Of a stretch of 64,000 nt of DNA, positions 47,081 to 58,945 are shown in pieces. Each line of letters opens with the position of its first letter. The first letter of the stretch is position 1. The stretch is from Mercenaria mercenaria. Its lineage: Eukaryota; Mollusca; Bivalvia; Venerida; Veneridae. The DNA lies in the NCBI RefSeq assembly GCF_021730395.1, contig NC_069362.1, positions 84,832,001-84,896,000 of the forward strand, written 5' to 3'. The notes under the pieces were generated by a model, which did no database searches, was not told where the DNA came from, and worked only from the letters and a program-made list of their open reading frames with translations. The translations under genes were made by a program, and so were the position numbers.

Positions 47081-50000
47081 GTTAAACTGTCATTTCTTTA
47101 GTTTGTTTTGTTATACCATTCCCGTATCCACTAAACCATTCTTACAAAACGTTGCACTGCTGTATAAAGTATTCTCTCCCGTTGCAGTTTCCTTTCCAAT
47201 CACGATATAAGGTGTACTCTGATTGGACTGACATCATTGCGACTTCTGTAACTTCATGCAGGGTGGTAGATTTGGTGCCATATTGAAGTAACGGTAAATT
47301 TTTTTTACAATCGCTTTGTGAAACAATGAACATAGGCTTTATAGTGTTTTTGAGCAGTTAAAGCCGATTATACCTTACCACTAGGAATTTGCTAGTGCCC
47401 ATCACAGCTGGGTCGACTGAGACAATAGCGATAGAGTACAATGCCCAAGGACACACCGCAATGAGAGTAGCTATTTGTGGCCTTCATCTTCGTAGAAATT
47501 ATGTTAGTGATACCCAAACGGGGAGTTAAAATGTATTCAAAGAGTGTGTGTGAGAGGGAGAGAGAGAGAGAGAGAGATCGCTGTAGCCCTCTCGACGAAT
47601 GATAAAGGAATGATACATATACCAAACTTGGAATATCTTTGAAAGAAAATGACAATGTTGGCATTACTAATGGGAGTTTAAGATACTTTTACTGCCATTT
47701 ATGCCTTGGGTATTTGACGTTTGGAAATCTCCGTTATTAGTATGATTTATCATGGAACTGGAGTAGTTTAAAATGAGTTGAAAACAAGTATTGCGAAATA
47801 AATGAAAGCTTTATATTTATGATTAATAATTGATTAATACTGGGTGTAGCTGGCGTGCGATTCTTTATCAATATGTGGGTCACGTAACAATGAGTCACGT
47901 ATAAACCTAATAATTGTAAAGAATAATGTTATATGTAAACAAGAACTTCACAAAGAATGGGATTATAGTCCAAAGTCGATTTATTCCTTTCAGTTGTAAA
48001 ATTGTGTAACACAATATTTTGCCCACTCTATAAGTTTTAACCTACATTTCACTTTTAGAATAGTATGGGCTTTATGTATTGAATGTAAAACTATCTGATA
48101 GAAAAGATCCAATTTTAAAGTACATGAACTCCGCAAGCCATAAACATGGCGGAATCAGAAATTTTTCTTTGAAAAATGAAAATTGTGTTCTTTTCTTTAT
48201 CGATAAGACATTTTACACAACTTTTAATATTACATCTTAACAAATTTTAGTGTCCACGAGTTCAGAATTATTCTTAAGCTGTTATATCATATTTTACAAA
48301 TCCCTATATCTTCTTTTAAAATCTTTCTATCTACACAATATTTCGATATTGTTATATCGTTCAGGCTAGCGCTGGAAATTTACTCCAGGAATAGGGAACT
48401 GTTCCGGGGCGCTTTGCCGGGTCCTCTGATACAACCATCATCCCTCCCTAATAATATTTTAATTCCACATATACAATAATGTATTTGGACATTATTTAAG
48501 ATATTGGTAGTAAGATTATCTTATTAATAGGGTTATAGGTGTAAAATTAGGAATAGTATTAAGTTAGGTGGTTGGGATTGGTTGGGGGCGTAGGGATGGG
48601 GGTGGCTGTTTGGGCCTTATTTGGGTTGTATTGCAATCTGGCACTTGTGTATCGATGTTAATACACAAAATCGCACAAGGAAAGGGTATTATGAATATAT
48701 ATTGGCTATATAATGACCTTGAAATGTAGCTTATCTAACCTTCATGTAGTTTAGTACTTTTATCTGCAATGCAATTTCTATTTCTTCTTTTTGTATTTTC
48801 ACAAACCGTACATAAAGCAGTACTGTAGTTTATAAATGTAACATTAACTTAGGAAGGAAGGTTTTATCTAAAGTATATTTATCTTCACCAGGTAACATCA
48901 AAGTATGCCGCCTTTCACCTACTAACACGGCAAAAATAAGGTGCTGACCGGATGACGAGGTAATATAGAAACAGAAAAACGTTTCTAACTCACGCCCTCG
49001 GTAGCCCGTTATCTTCTTACAAATATCATAATCCATTTGCTATTGTAACGCCTAATAAATGGTACAATTTTACATCAATCAAACTGAGACAAACCTAGAT
49101 ATGAGGCTATTTAAGGCATACCTTACCCGAATAAGATACTTGGTGATGGAATCAATTCTATATATGTCTTTATATATGTTATACTATACTCTACGTTGAA
49201 ATGGAGTGGAATGAATTGCAAAAATATTCTTTCAGCATGTATTATTAATGATTATGATCTAGATTTTAATGTTTATTTAAGTTATTCAAATTTTCATGAT
49301 GTAGTTACACTAAAACCAGCTTGAAAACAAATTCAATGTAAATGTAAAGATATATTAATTACCAGGTAGGTTCATGATGCTCGAGAGAAGCTGTCATACA
49401 TAAATATTAATTGACTAATGACTGGCCAGGTAGAATACATAAAATGTACAAAAAAAAAAATGAAATACACATAGCAAAGTATACACAATTGAAACTAGAT
49501 GACTCAAATTTGCTTATCTCAAAATTTCGGCTATCACGAAGACATTTTCAAGTCCCGTCTAGAAAACATGTGCACAAAAAATCATCATTTTGAATTCGTG
49601 ATACCAGGATTCAACTGTAATTGTACCAGAGAAGTCTACTTTGTTTATGTATAGTTATATCTATTTACTTTGCTTTGACTCAGTAACAAAACGCTCTTAT
49701 ATCACTGTTCGAACTAACAACCTATTCGTGTATTCGAAAAAGTAAGAATACAAGTATGCCTCAAGCAGCTATCTATGGACATGTTCATCATCTATTTATT
49801 TATTGCTGTCTACACTTATAACATCTAACAGTTGATTATATTTATACAGAATCACCGTTCGACGTAAATGTAATCAAACTGGCATATTAACTCAAAAATC
49901 TCTCTGTAGAGTCATAAAGGCTTGTCACAAACTTTAATTCACGTATTCAGCAATGTTTAAGTCTGAAACTTTGACTTTAAAATGCTACTTTTTTATTTTG

Positions 50001-51458
50001 TAGGCCTACTGTCATTGTTGAATATGCATAAAATGATAGCAATCTTCGCAGGCGCTAAAGACGGTGCAGCAAAATTTCAACAGTATGAATGTGCTAAAGA
50101 TAAAGTTATGGCAAACTGAATATTTGCCGTAAATACGGACACTGTTCTTCTAGATGCTACGGTAAAAGAAAAAGAATTTATCATAGACAGCATACTAAAT
50201 AGTCTGGCTACCTTTAAATACTTAAATACTCTCCTTAATTTCTATTTTATAACTATTGCCGTCTCTGCAATGCCCGTTCCGGCTCTGGTTATAGAAAAAA
50301 GAGACATAATTATTCAAGATTTGAACAGCTTGACGAGTTTTGGACAAAACGTATAGGGTCATTGTGCAAATTCGTAATAATCAGTCCTACACCTTTTAAG
50401 TGTAAGTATCGATGATCTATTAAAGTGAAACAATACCGCCAAAGCAATGCAATTAAATAAATGTACTAACAAGCAGATTTTAAAAAAAGTTTCCACGTTA
50501 GAAAACTTGATATGATTATCATAATTTGTAGATTGATTCGTATTAAAGTTGAATACTATATGTATCTGAATGACAGAGGAAGAGAGATAATATGCATAAT
50601 GATATTGGCAAGACATGACTGAATTATCTCCCATTATAAGTGAATTTTGTCCGTATGAATTAAACGTCTTCAGTAACCCAATCTTTGTTCACTAGGTAAC
50701 ATATAACATATCTTTAAAGATTAAGCGTTAGTGATTTATTTTGATAATTTTTAAGAAGTCCCAATACAGCCAATACCCGCAAAACACACACGCGCAAAGA
50801 TAACTTTCAATCCCTATATTTAGATTTTTACAGTATTTGTACAAAAATATGTTGTCTTCTTTCCAAGCTTTCGATTTCATACTAACACACCCACCTACGT
50901 TACAATGCAAAGCGCCGTCATAAGAAACTACATTTCGTGATTTTATACAGAATATCTTTGAATCAAGAAAAATGTCACTTAGTCGTGTCGATTCAGATTT
51001 GATCTTCTTGCATACCAGACGGGGATTTCCAGTATTTTTACCGGTGCTGGAAAAATCCATCTTACACCCCGGGGTGTAAGATGACTCTCGTGCTTTAAAT
51101 GACGTATTACGAACTACATATATGTAGAAGATTTATGTAGTTATTTATATTTTATTTCGAAAAACGGAATAAAAATCCAATACCTTGACAGTTCCTCTTT
51201 GTTCCTGATAGTATATTTCTCGATTCAAAACACGTTATTTTATCAAAAATTCACAACGTTACGCTGGAACTGATAAAACAAAACCGGGACTAAACATTGT
51301 TATTTGTCTTTGAAACGTCATGACGTCTTTCCTGTTTACGGACGTTGATTTCCCGCGATTTGTTTAAATACGCTGCTACAAGAAATAGTTCTAAAAAGAA
51401 AGCCGTTCAACTGATTTTATTTTTATTATTATATCTTGATACCGGTATGCAAGAAAAA
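47081..51458. other. Non-genic stretch
   Basis: Apart from a (GA)n run at about 47553-47576, I see no repeat family, exon or RNA gene. Short ORFs are chance. Confidence 0.45.
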
Positions 51459-51608
51459 GATTCTGTCACTGGTTATAGGTGCAGATGGGAATATCCGGCT
51501 CTCGGGCAACTGTTTAGGCGGTAACTCGGTAGGAACCTCGTTACCGCCTAAACAGTTACCCTCGAGGCCGGAAATACCCATCTGTACCTATAACCAGTGA
51601 AAGAATCT
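51459..51608. mobile_element. Near-perfect hairpin (foldback MITE), 67-bp arms
   Basis: The left arm AGATTCTGTCACTGGTTATA... through CTGTTTAGGCGGTAA (51459-51525) pairs with the right arm 51541-51608 around a 15-base loop. Only a handful of mismatches are visible (TCTCGGGCAACTG against CAGTTACCCTCGAG is the main one). A diverged relative is at 56828-56958. It lies about 660 bp upstream of the nuclease start. Confidence 0.85.
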
Positions 51609-52235
51609 TATATTCTACCGTCAGAAAACGAAAGTATAAACAAAACGTCAAATAAAGTTTTGGAAACTTTTCAATGTTTTGAAATTAGATCTGTTCATGC
51701 GAACTTTAATGACCATGATCAGTGTTTTAATTCAGTAAGATCGAATATTTCACTACAGAATATGTCTTAAATAACCCAGCCGGTGTTAATTTGCCTCGCC
51801 ATCTCATATTATTTTCACAAAGAATGTAACTTTTTAGTTGTGCAGAGTTTGCCACTATTTTCTCTGCTAACAAGTTAAAAGTCAATTACTCAAAGGGAAA
51901 TCAACACTAGAAGTGACAATAAATTAATCGTACAGAGTTGTTGATACTTAGAAAAGAAAAGTCTATTTCCGTTTATGATACCTGGGTAATTATCTTAATT
52001 ACACACATAAACCGTCGTTTACTACCAAGGTGTGTATATTTAAGGCGATATGTATATACATAAGTTGTATACATAATGTCAAAAGTTATGCTTGACATCC
52101 TTGAACAAACACTTGAACTTATCACAGGATCAATAAAAGTACTGTTATAAAGTTACAAATATAGCACATTTGCTGACTATAAGGAAGAAAGAACATTAAA
52201 AGCGAAAGGATATTACATTAATTCATATAAGTCAC

Positions 52236-52242
52236 TATATAA
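52236..52242 (+). promoter_or_regulatory. Possible TATA box for the nuclease gene
   Basis: TATATAA lies 27-33 bases before the ATG. If used, transcription would begin close to the start codon, giving a very short leader. GTTACAG immediately before CATG could alternatively be a splice acceptor for an upstream leader exon, which would make this site incidental. Confidence 0.35.
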
Positions 52243-52268
52243 GAGAAACTGAAAGAAAGTGTTACAGC

Positions 52269-53270
52269 ATGAGGAACAATTATGTTCAATGTTTGTGTTT
52301 ACTTCTTTTAGTATCACCAATATATATTTCATTGTCAGTAAATGGAGAAACGGGTCATTTAAAAATAGGAGCCTTCAATGTGCGAATATTTGGTGCCAGT
52401 AAAATGGCGAAGACCAGCGTGGTAAATGTGCTTGTGGACATAATAATGAGGTATGACATCGTTCTTATACAGGAAATACGTGATGCATCTGGAGATGCAA
52501 TAGAACAGCTGCTAGATAAAATCAATGAAAAAAGTCCTGAAAACACATTCGCTATGAAACTTAGTCCGAGACTTGGGCGAAGCAGTAGCAAAGAACAGTA
52601 CGCCTTCCTCTATAGAGAAAAGTCGGGCTTAAAAATAGATCGTGATTATGTATATGATGATGGAGATGAAACACTAAATACGGACACAACTAAGGTTGAT
52701 ACATTTGAAAGAGAACCGTATGTTGTTTTGTTTGAGTCTTCAGCAACAAAGTTAAAACGATTTGCCTTTGCAGGTTTGCACATTGCGCCGTCAGACGCAG
52801 TTAAAGAATTGCAAGCACTAGAAAATGTGTTTGATGATATTAAAACAAAGCTGAACATCGACGATATAATGATTATGGGGGATTTCAATGCGGATTGTTC
52901 CTATGTTCCAAACTACAAATGGGAAACTATACCGATAAAAAGTAATCCGTCATATACTTGGTGGATAGGCGATGAGGCCGATACAACGGTTGCAAATACC
53001 AATTGTGCGTATGACAGATTCGTGTCCACAGGTCAAGGGTTCGAAACAGGTGTGGTCAATGGCAGCGCCAGTGTGTATACATTCGATAGAGCTTTTCAGT
53101 TAAACCAAACATTTTTATTAGATGTTAGTGACCATTATCCTATAGAATTTGAGCTTATAAACGACTCGGAGACAAGTGATGCCCAGCAAGACTGTGTGTC
53201 TAACATGCTATTATTAGTTATACAGTGTGTGATATTACGTCGTCAATTTTACCTTTTAAAAGTATTTTAA
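52269..53270 (+). CDS. Secreted DNase I family endonuclease
   Basis: A single uninterrupted frame of 333 residues. Residues 1-25 form a signal peptide (hydrophobic LCLLLLVSPIYISL). The mature part matches DNase I block by block: KIGAFNVRIFGASKMA, YDIVLIQEIRDAS, RLGRSSSKEQYAFLYR, GLHIAPSDAVKEL, MIMGDFNADCSYV, NTNCAYDRFV and DVSDHYPIEFEL. The residues corresponding to bovine Glu39, Glu78, His134, Asp168, Asn170, Asp212 and His252 are present here as E69, E109, H161, D195, N197, D229 and H269. C200 and C226 can form the essential disulfide. It should hydrolyse double-stranded DNA in the presence of Ca/Mg. The bovine actin-contact YVV is replaced by AMK, so actin inhibition is probably weak. Two N-glycosylation sites (NGS, NQT) are present. 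Unusual for the family, the tail from residue 299 holds a hydrophobic run (MLLLVIQCVIL) followed by RR and further hydrophobics. This could be a GPI-attachment signal, as in DNASE1L1, or a membrane anchor. Confidence 0.93.
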   Translation: MRNNYVQCLCLLLLVSPIYISLSVNGETGHLKIGAFNVRIFGASKMAKTSVVNVLVDIIMRYDIVLIQEIRDASGDAIEQLLDKINEKSPENTFAMKLSPRLGRSSSKEQYAFLYREKSGLKIDRDYVYDDGDETLNTDTTKVDTFEREPYVVLFESSATKLKRFAFAGLHIAPSDAVKELQALENVFDDIKTKLNIDDIMIMGDFNADCSYVPNYKWETIPIKSNPSYTWWIGDEADTTVANTNCAYDRFVSTGQGFETGVVNGSASVYTFDRAFQLNQTFLLDVSDHYPIEFELINDSETSDAQQDCVSNMLLLVIQCVILRRQFYLLKVF

Positions 53271-53481
53271 CTTTAATCGATTTTATTTGATAAATGCAAT
53301 AGGCATTTTTTTATGTAAAAAAAAAATGAACATAGGCAAATCCATACTTAAAGAAAGGCTAACATTTTTCAAATGCTTGTTTTGAGGGTGCATAATTAAC
53401 TATTTTCAATCTGTCAGTTTGTTCAAGAAATGAAGACCAATTTTTATTAGGTAAGAGGATTCAGGATTGGGATATAATGCA

Positions 53482-53487
53482 AATAAA
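53482..53487 (+). terminator. Candidate polyadenylation signal of the nuclease gene
   Basis: The first canonical AATAAA after the stop codon, 212 bases downstream, in an A-rich context with a second overlapping copy. Confidence 0.5.
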
Positions 53488-53989
53488 ATAAAAAAAATAT
53501 AAAGATATAAAGCTCTCAGGCTAATCAACGTGCAGCTTGTAAGATCTGTTGACATTTTACTGAAGCACGGATGCAGTGAACAAAACGAGCAAATAAATAA
53601 ACACAGTTGGCCGCCTTGGAACTTTGCACATTTCATCAGACTCGATAAAAAACGAGTCAGCTCTGCTATTACTTTGCTTTGCTGGCTTTCTTTGCTGCCC
53701 GTAATAATAAATGCTGTTATTCGTTCCAAGGAGAAACAAACTGAGACATCAGACTGGCAATGGAAGCATTGACATGTTTTTATTTGTCATATCTACTAAT
53801 GCATTTTCATTCAGTAAGGCGGAGACATTATTTAAGTATCAATTTTAATAAGTCAAATCAAATTTATGTGTCTTTAAATGAACAGCGCAAATAAAACCAT
53901 CTTTCATCAAAACATTATAAAATTCGCAGGCCTTTCTGTTCATACAAATAAGAAGCAGTTTGTTTTATTAACTTCTATTAATTTATACA

Positions 53990-54790
53990 AAAGGCCATAA
54001 TAGGCCTATGTCGCTCACCTGAGGAGCAAAGTTTAGTCAATATCCTTTAAGCAGTTTATTAAAATTTATTTAACGTTTCTTCTTTTTTATTAGATCCTCT
54101 GATTTTTGAAAAAATCTACGAGGTATTGTCGTCACTTGATCGTCGGCGTTGGTTACAATTTTTGTTTATGTCCGCCTTTTCTCAAAAAGCACAAGAGCTA
54201 TAGCTTTGAAACTTTGCACACTTGTTTGTCATCATTATGTGACTAAGTAGGCCGAGAAACGTCCACCAAAGGAAAATATATGACAGGCATAACTAAACTT
54301 CTTTTTAATTACCTGCGTGCAGTTCTACTTGAATCAACAAACTTGAGAGGGTATGTGTACCCAAATGCTCTTGATTTTATTGGCCTTACACACTACACTT
54401 CATGGTGATAATCTAAGTTTCACTGGAATTCCTTTAAAGCTGTTGAAGTAGCTCACAGAAAAAAATGGGTATGGGTGTTCTTTCTACACAGAAAAGAATG
54501 TGATAGGCACAACTACATTTTATGGTGATCATCTGTATCATGTATGGCGTTTCATTGGAATCCCTTTTTACCTGTGAAAATAGTTCGCTCTATAACTTTT
54601 GCAAACTAAAGGGGCTTTTGGTGTGCCAGTGCCAACATTCGCCCTCCCACCACCAAACAGTCTCGCACTACTAAACTTCATTGTGATGACCTGTTTGGAG
54701 TCATATCCCTAAAACCTGGAAGTAGTTCGTTCCGCTAACCAAAGACCACATGACTAACCGCTTGATTGACCGGCCATAAGTTGACTTCTA
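53990..54790 (+). repeat. Degenerate bivalve dispersed repeat with three internal tandem units
   Basis: It opens AGGCCATAATAGGCCTATGT, then CGCTCACCTGAGGAGCAAAG, and contains TTTTCTCAAAAAGCACAAGA, GCTATAGCTTTGAAACTTTG and CACACTTGT, all of which I recognise from mollusc repeats. From about 54385, 54500 and 54655 three diverged units of roughly 120-150 bp follow (ACTACACTTCATGGTGATAATCT, ACTACATTTTATGGTGATCATCT, ACTAAACTTCATTGTGATGACCT). Superfamily unknown. Confidence 0.65.
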
Positions 54791-54998
54791 AATTCGTTTT
54801 CTGGGGTATAAATCAATGGGACCTATGTGAACCTAAGATCACAATCACATATATATTAAACAAATTAACAAACCTGATCCAATAAGTACATAAATCACCA
54901 GGAAGTTAAATATAGAAAATATGCATAAACGTGATAAGTACTTCCTTGTTTTTACCATATTTGTACCAGTACGAACATGTTCTATCTTGCTACTGTTC

Positions 54999-55211
54999 TT
55001 AACCCTTAGCCTGCTAAATTTCTAAAATGGACTTTTCCATCATTCAGTTTGGGCAATACCATTTATTATTCGAAGGGATGTTCACTGAAAATTTACTAAC
55101 TAAATAGCGAACAGTGCAGACCATGATCAGACTGCACGGATGTGCAGGCTGATATTGGTCTGCACTGGTCGCAAAGGCAAAACCAATTGCCGCCAGCAGG
55201 CTAAGGGTTAA
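54999..55211 (-). mobile_element. MITE with 17-bp perfect TIRs and TTAA ends
   Basis: TTAACCCTTAGCCTGCT at the left is exactly inverted at the right (AGCAGGCTAAGGGTTAA). TTAA at both outer edges suits a piggyBac- or Kolobok-type target. The interior has CCAGTGCAGACC and GATCATGGTCTGCACTG. Its diverged sister is at 4918-5113 in the opposite orientation. The open frame on the minus strand is incidental. Confidence 0.85.
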
Positions 55212-56827
55212 TAAATCGACCGACGTTGTGGCATATCGAATCAATGCTGAATTAATATTTGTTTTTTTTTATACATGTCAGTTGATGAATACTGTTGGTG
55301 AAACTAATACTGTTGGTGAAACGAATATTATTCTTTTTGTTGTAGACAAATATTCTGTTTCATTGTTCAAATTTTACAGCGATTGGGTTAATGAAATTTA
55401 CTTTGACTACATAGTTAAAGTGCTGTTATTACTATTCGTTTCAGACTCAACGTTTATTCAATCCAAGTGTATACAAATTGTGTAAACTTTTATTTAAATA
55501 TTTGTAAATATTTCATTCTGGTTTCAATCCCTATACATATTATATTCTTTTCCATATTATTACATTACCACGTGTGTTTGTATAAAGTTATGTTGCGCAA
55601 GCAAGCTAGGTAGATGAAAATGTTAGGATATTTAAAATTACTCAATATGTGGTAAAATGTAAATATAATACCATAAAATATCAACAATTATGATGAAAGA
55701 AAAGATATAGGCAAAGCATAAAATGAATAAAAAACGAAGAATATGAATAAGTGCAATATTAAAAAACTCTAGACGTTTGCTTAAGAAAATGATTTTTTTT
55801 TAAATCCTCACAAATGATTTAGCATATAGCAATGTCGGTATATCGTGGTACGAAAAATGGAGGTCTGCATCAACTGCGCGACGTTTTCGATAAAGAGATG
55901 CATGAAAGGGCATGTTCGCAACATACCTGGTGAAAACAAGTCCTTACTGATTAGCTGAGCCTGTATCAGTTGAGTTTCAATAGACCTACGTCACGAAACA
56001 AATACGATTGTTCGTTAGGCAAACCAAGATCTAACTTAAATGCAAAAGAAAACAATCATACACTTTTCTCATGGTCAGAACCATCTCTTTCATATTTTAT
56101 ATACAGTCAAAATTTCGGAAAAATATAGAAATGTTTCTTGAGCCATATATGGAACTCTTCTGCTGATTTTTAAATCTTTTTTCATGCAGAACTAACAAAA
56201 GTATTTGTACTGCATAAAATTGTTTAGGTAAACAAACTAGCATGTTTTCTTATAAGACATTCACATCGTGATGGACTATTCCGTATGTTCCTTACACACA
56301 ACCGACTGCTTCGAGAATCTAATGAATTCTGTATATATACTTGTAAGAAGGGCTATGCAGAAAACAAAACACCTCTACATAAAGTTGTATCAGTATATTT
56401 AATCCACTACAGATTGTTATTAAGGTGTTACAAAATTTCATGCAAAATATGTATCAATTCTACAATATTACCATAATATGAGACTTACGCATTACAAATA
56501 CAAAAGACTTAAAACGAAACTATAGAAATGTACTCATTAACCTTCACTGATATAACAGATTGAAAACAGTGTCATTGTCGCTTGTTTGCCATTAATTTAC
56601 AAGCAGTTTTAGATATACTGCATGAACTTCTTGATTTCAGGGCATGTTTGTATAATTGAACTAAAATCTGCACTGATATTCTTTACATTCTACTGTTTAT
56701 AAAAGTTTAAATCTACAACAGCAAATAAAACCACATCATTGTGATCGATAAACATTTGTCTTGCGTATCAACAAACTTATTTGTAGGCATTTTCAGTAGC
56801 AACCTACTAGCTGCACATTATAGGATT
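55212..56827. other. Non-genic stretch
   Basis: Contains a two-copy 18-bp tandem repeat (ACTGTTGGTGAAACnAAT, 55290-55325) inside an 85-codon open frame without known domain, not called. Otherwise nothing recognised. Confidence 0.45.
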
Positions 56828-56958
56828 CTTTCACTAGTTGTAGTTGCAGATGGAAATCGGTAACGCAGTGCTGTCAAGTTAACAAGTGAACAGTTAGCCG
56901 AAAGCAGGATATGCACATCTGGACCTTCTACAAGTGACTGAATCTTTTTCTTGCGTAT
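56828..56958. mobile_element. Diverged relative of the hairpin element at 51459-51608
   Basis: The left end GATTCTTTCACTAGTTGTAG, then TTGCAGATGG, and the right end CATCTGGACCTTCTACAAGT, then GACTGAATCTTTTTCTTGCG, correspond to both ends of the other copy. That includes its flanking GCAAGAAAAAG, so the element probably begins slightly outside the hairpin arms. The centre no longer folds well. Confidence 0.65.
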
Positions 56959-57838
56959 CAGTTTCAACCAAAATAGTAAAAATAAAATCAAACAAATGAC
57001 TTTCTTATGGCACTTTTTCCTTGCATTAGCGTGTTAACAAAGCGCACGAAATTTTCGTGCGTAAAACGGAAGTACGTCCTGACGTTACGAAGACATTTAA
57101 ACATATTTATATCGAAATCAACACCAAATCAGAATTTTACAAGTATACATATATAACACAAATACGGGGAAAAAAACAACACCCCCCCAAAAAAAAACAA
57201 CAAAAAAAAAAACTACGTTTTGGTTCTGCTTTTGTTTTATCAACTGCAGTGAAACGATGTGTTTTTTGCCATAGAAACAAAGAGGAACTCTTAATTCTGA
57301 TGTTTTGTGAAAGATAGCATTTATTCTTTCACCATTTGTACATACGTTTATCTTATTTTAATCTCTTTTCATTGTACTACATAATGTTTATGCTACTAAG
57401 AATTAATTTGTTCACAATACGTTATTTTGATTCATGTCTTTCACTTCACTGTCAATGTTAGAATGAATTTTTACATTATTATGTTAGAGGACCATATGTT
57501 AGACTGGCTATAGCCAAATATGTTATCAACTTTAAATGAAGTTATTATTATTATTATTATAATAAGTACTGCACGAAGATGGAGTTTCCAGCAACGGATC
57601 ACCGGAAGTCCTAGTCCGGAATGCAAGAGAATGATACGGAAGAATGATACGGGACACTTTTAACTGTAATGGTTAATGATTATGGTTAAAATTATTGTGT
57701 TCTACATTGTAACCTGATTAGTTGCTAACAATAATTGTAATTGGAAAAGATTTATATTTGTTTTAGATGAAGTTTTAGATGGAGTTTCCACTCTCATTAG
57801 TTGGAAGTTAGTCAAACATGTTATCAGCGGTGTGCATT

Positions 57839-58104
57839 TTAATGTTTGTTTTCATTGGATGTCAACCGATGATCCCTTCCATGTGGCGGAGAAGACAAGG
57901 ACCGCTCGTCAGAATTGTTTTTCAGGCAGCAAGAAATATCGAAGATGTCGCTAAGTGTAGTCTCGGAATGACACTTTGCAACACTTGGGTAGTTCATCTC
58001 CTTTGTCATTGGTTTTGACGATAGCGTGTTTGACAGAGCTTTGTGTGCTTCTGGGTTGCCAGTCTGCATTGGATCTTGACATGTCTGAGAAAATGTCTTG
58101 CATT
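57839..58104 (-). CDS. Last exon of the CARD-domain gene (polar tail isoform)
   Basis: Acceptor CTATATTTCAG ends at 58105. Phase 1 joins the exon at 58808-58945 and the frame ends with TAA at 57839. It encodes 87 residues rich in Ser, Thr, Cys and Asn (ECKTFSQTCQDPMQTGNPEA at the start; DIFDISCCLKNNSDERSLSS further on; SNENKH at the end). There is no hydrophobic segment and no recognised domain. The first clear AATAAA on this strand is about 515 bases beyond the stop. A 66-codon plus-strand frame (57818-58018) is its shadow. Confidence 0.68.
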
Positions 58105-58409
58105 CTGAAATATAGAGAATCCTGTAAATGATCCATATACCCAATACTTTTCTTTACTCCTATGACATAAGATATTCGCTTTAAGATCACGCTGATTATT
58201 GTAAAGGAGGATTTCATAAAACACTGTGTTGCTCAGAAAATGTCATTATATACTTAAAATATGGTAAATGTTACGTACTTTTCTGACATTGTTGTTTTAT
58301 AATGAAACCGTTAGGAATATTGAAATTCTGATAATGTTCGTACGTGAAATTTTGCATTGTAGTTGTTAACGAAAAATATATTTCAGTATAAATATTTACT
58401 TTTTGACCA

Positions 58410-58415
58410 TTTATT
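58410..58415 (-). terminator. Candidate polyadenylation signal for the alternative last exon
   Basis: AATAAA on the minus strand, about 80 bases after the stop codon at 58496-58498. It fits use of 58496-58689 as a terminal exon. Confidence 0.45.
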
Positions 58416-58495
58416 AGCTTGTTTCAATTCTTAACTGAATACAGAAGACACAAATATTCGGAAACAGGATCCTAAGTTTATCAATATTATGGCTT

Positions 58496-58689
58496 CTAGT
58501 CACGATCAGCATATTCAAAAAGTCTGCGGGAATAAATTAAGCTGCAAACTGCTGTTAATTTATGGATGGCTTTGAGGAGACATATAACAAATTGTAAAGC
58601 CATTTGAAACACATTTTTCATTCCTTCAAATAATGGTTCATGTATTAAGAGACAGCACATCAGACCTCTTGCCACTAAACCCATTCTTT
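58496..58689 (-). CDS. Possible alternative last exon of the CARD-domain gene (hydrophobic tail isoform)
   Basis: A strong acceptor (TATTTTTTTTCAG) ends at 58690. Phase 1 is compatible with the same upstream exon (58808-58945). The frame runs 63 residues to TAG at 58496. It begins ERMGLVARGLMCCLLIHEPL, includes VFQMALQFVICLLKAI, and ends RRLFEYADRD. The hydrophobic stretches could insert into or lie on a membrane. It competes with the exon at 57839-58104; both cannot be used as last exons in one transcript. It could also be a chance open frame behind a good acceptor. Confidence 0.45.
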
Positions 58690-58807
58690 CTGAAAAAAAT
58701 AAATACTCTTACATAAAATCAACCATTTAACTCTACAATCTCTACCACTTTTTTCAGTCTCTATAATAATCAAGACATCAAAACTCCTCGTCTATATAAT
58801 TTTTTAC

Positions 58808-58945
58808 CTGAAACATTTGCAAAGTGCGCCGCTTGTGCACCGGGTTCCCCATGTTTCCATCCGTAAATTTTATCTTGTTTTGGATTAAACAAGGGCATCA
58901 AATGGCACTTTGAATATCTTGCTGTCCGTCTTCTTACGCTTTTAT
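58808..58945 (-). CDS. Exon of the CARD-domain gene
   Basis: Acceptor GTCTTCCAG ends at 58946, donor TTTCAG|GTAAAA at 58808/58807. It is 138 bp (46 codons), phase 1 to 1. It encodes a basic segment (SVRRRTARYSKCHLMPLFNP, then KIYGWKHGEPGAQAAHFANV). No domain recognised. Confidence 0.78.

Noticed and set aside
57818-58018. 66-codon plus-strand frame beginning MLSAVCILMFVFIGC, looking like a signal peptide
   Set aside because: Antisense of the CARD gene's last exon. No continuation with a domain, and the minus-strand reading fits the neighbouring exons.
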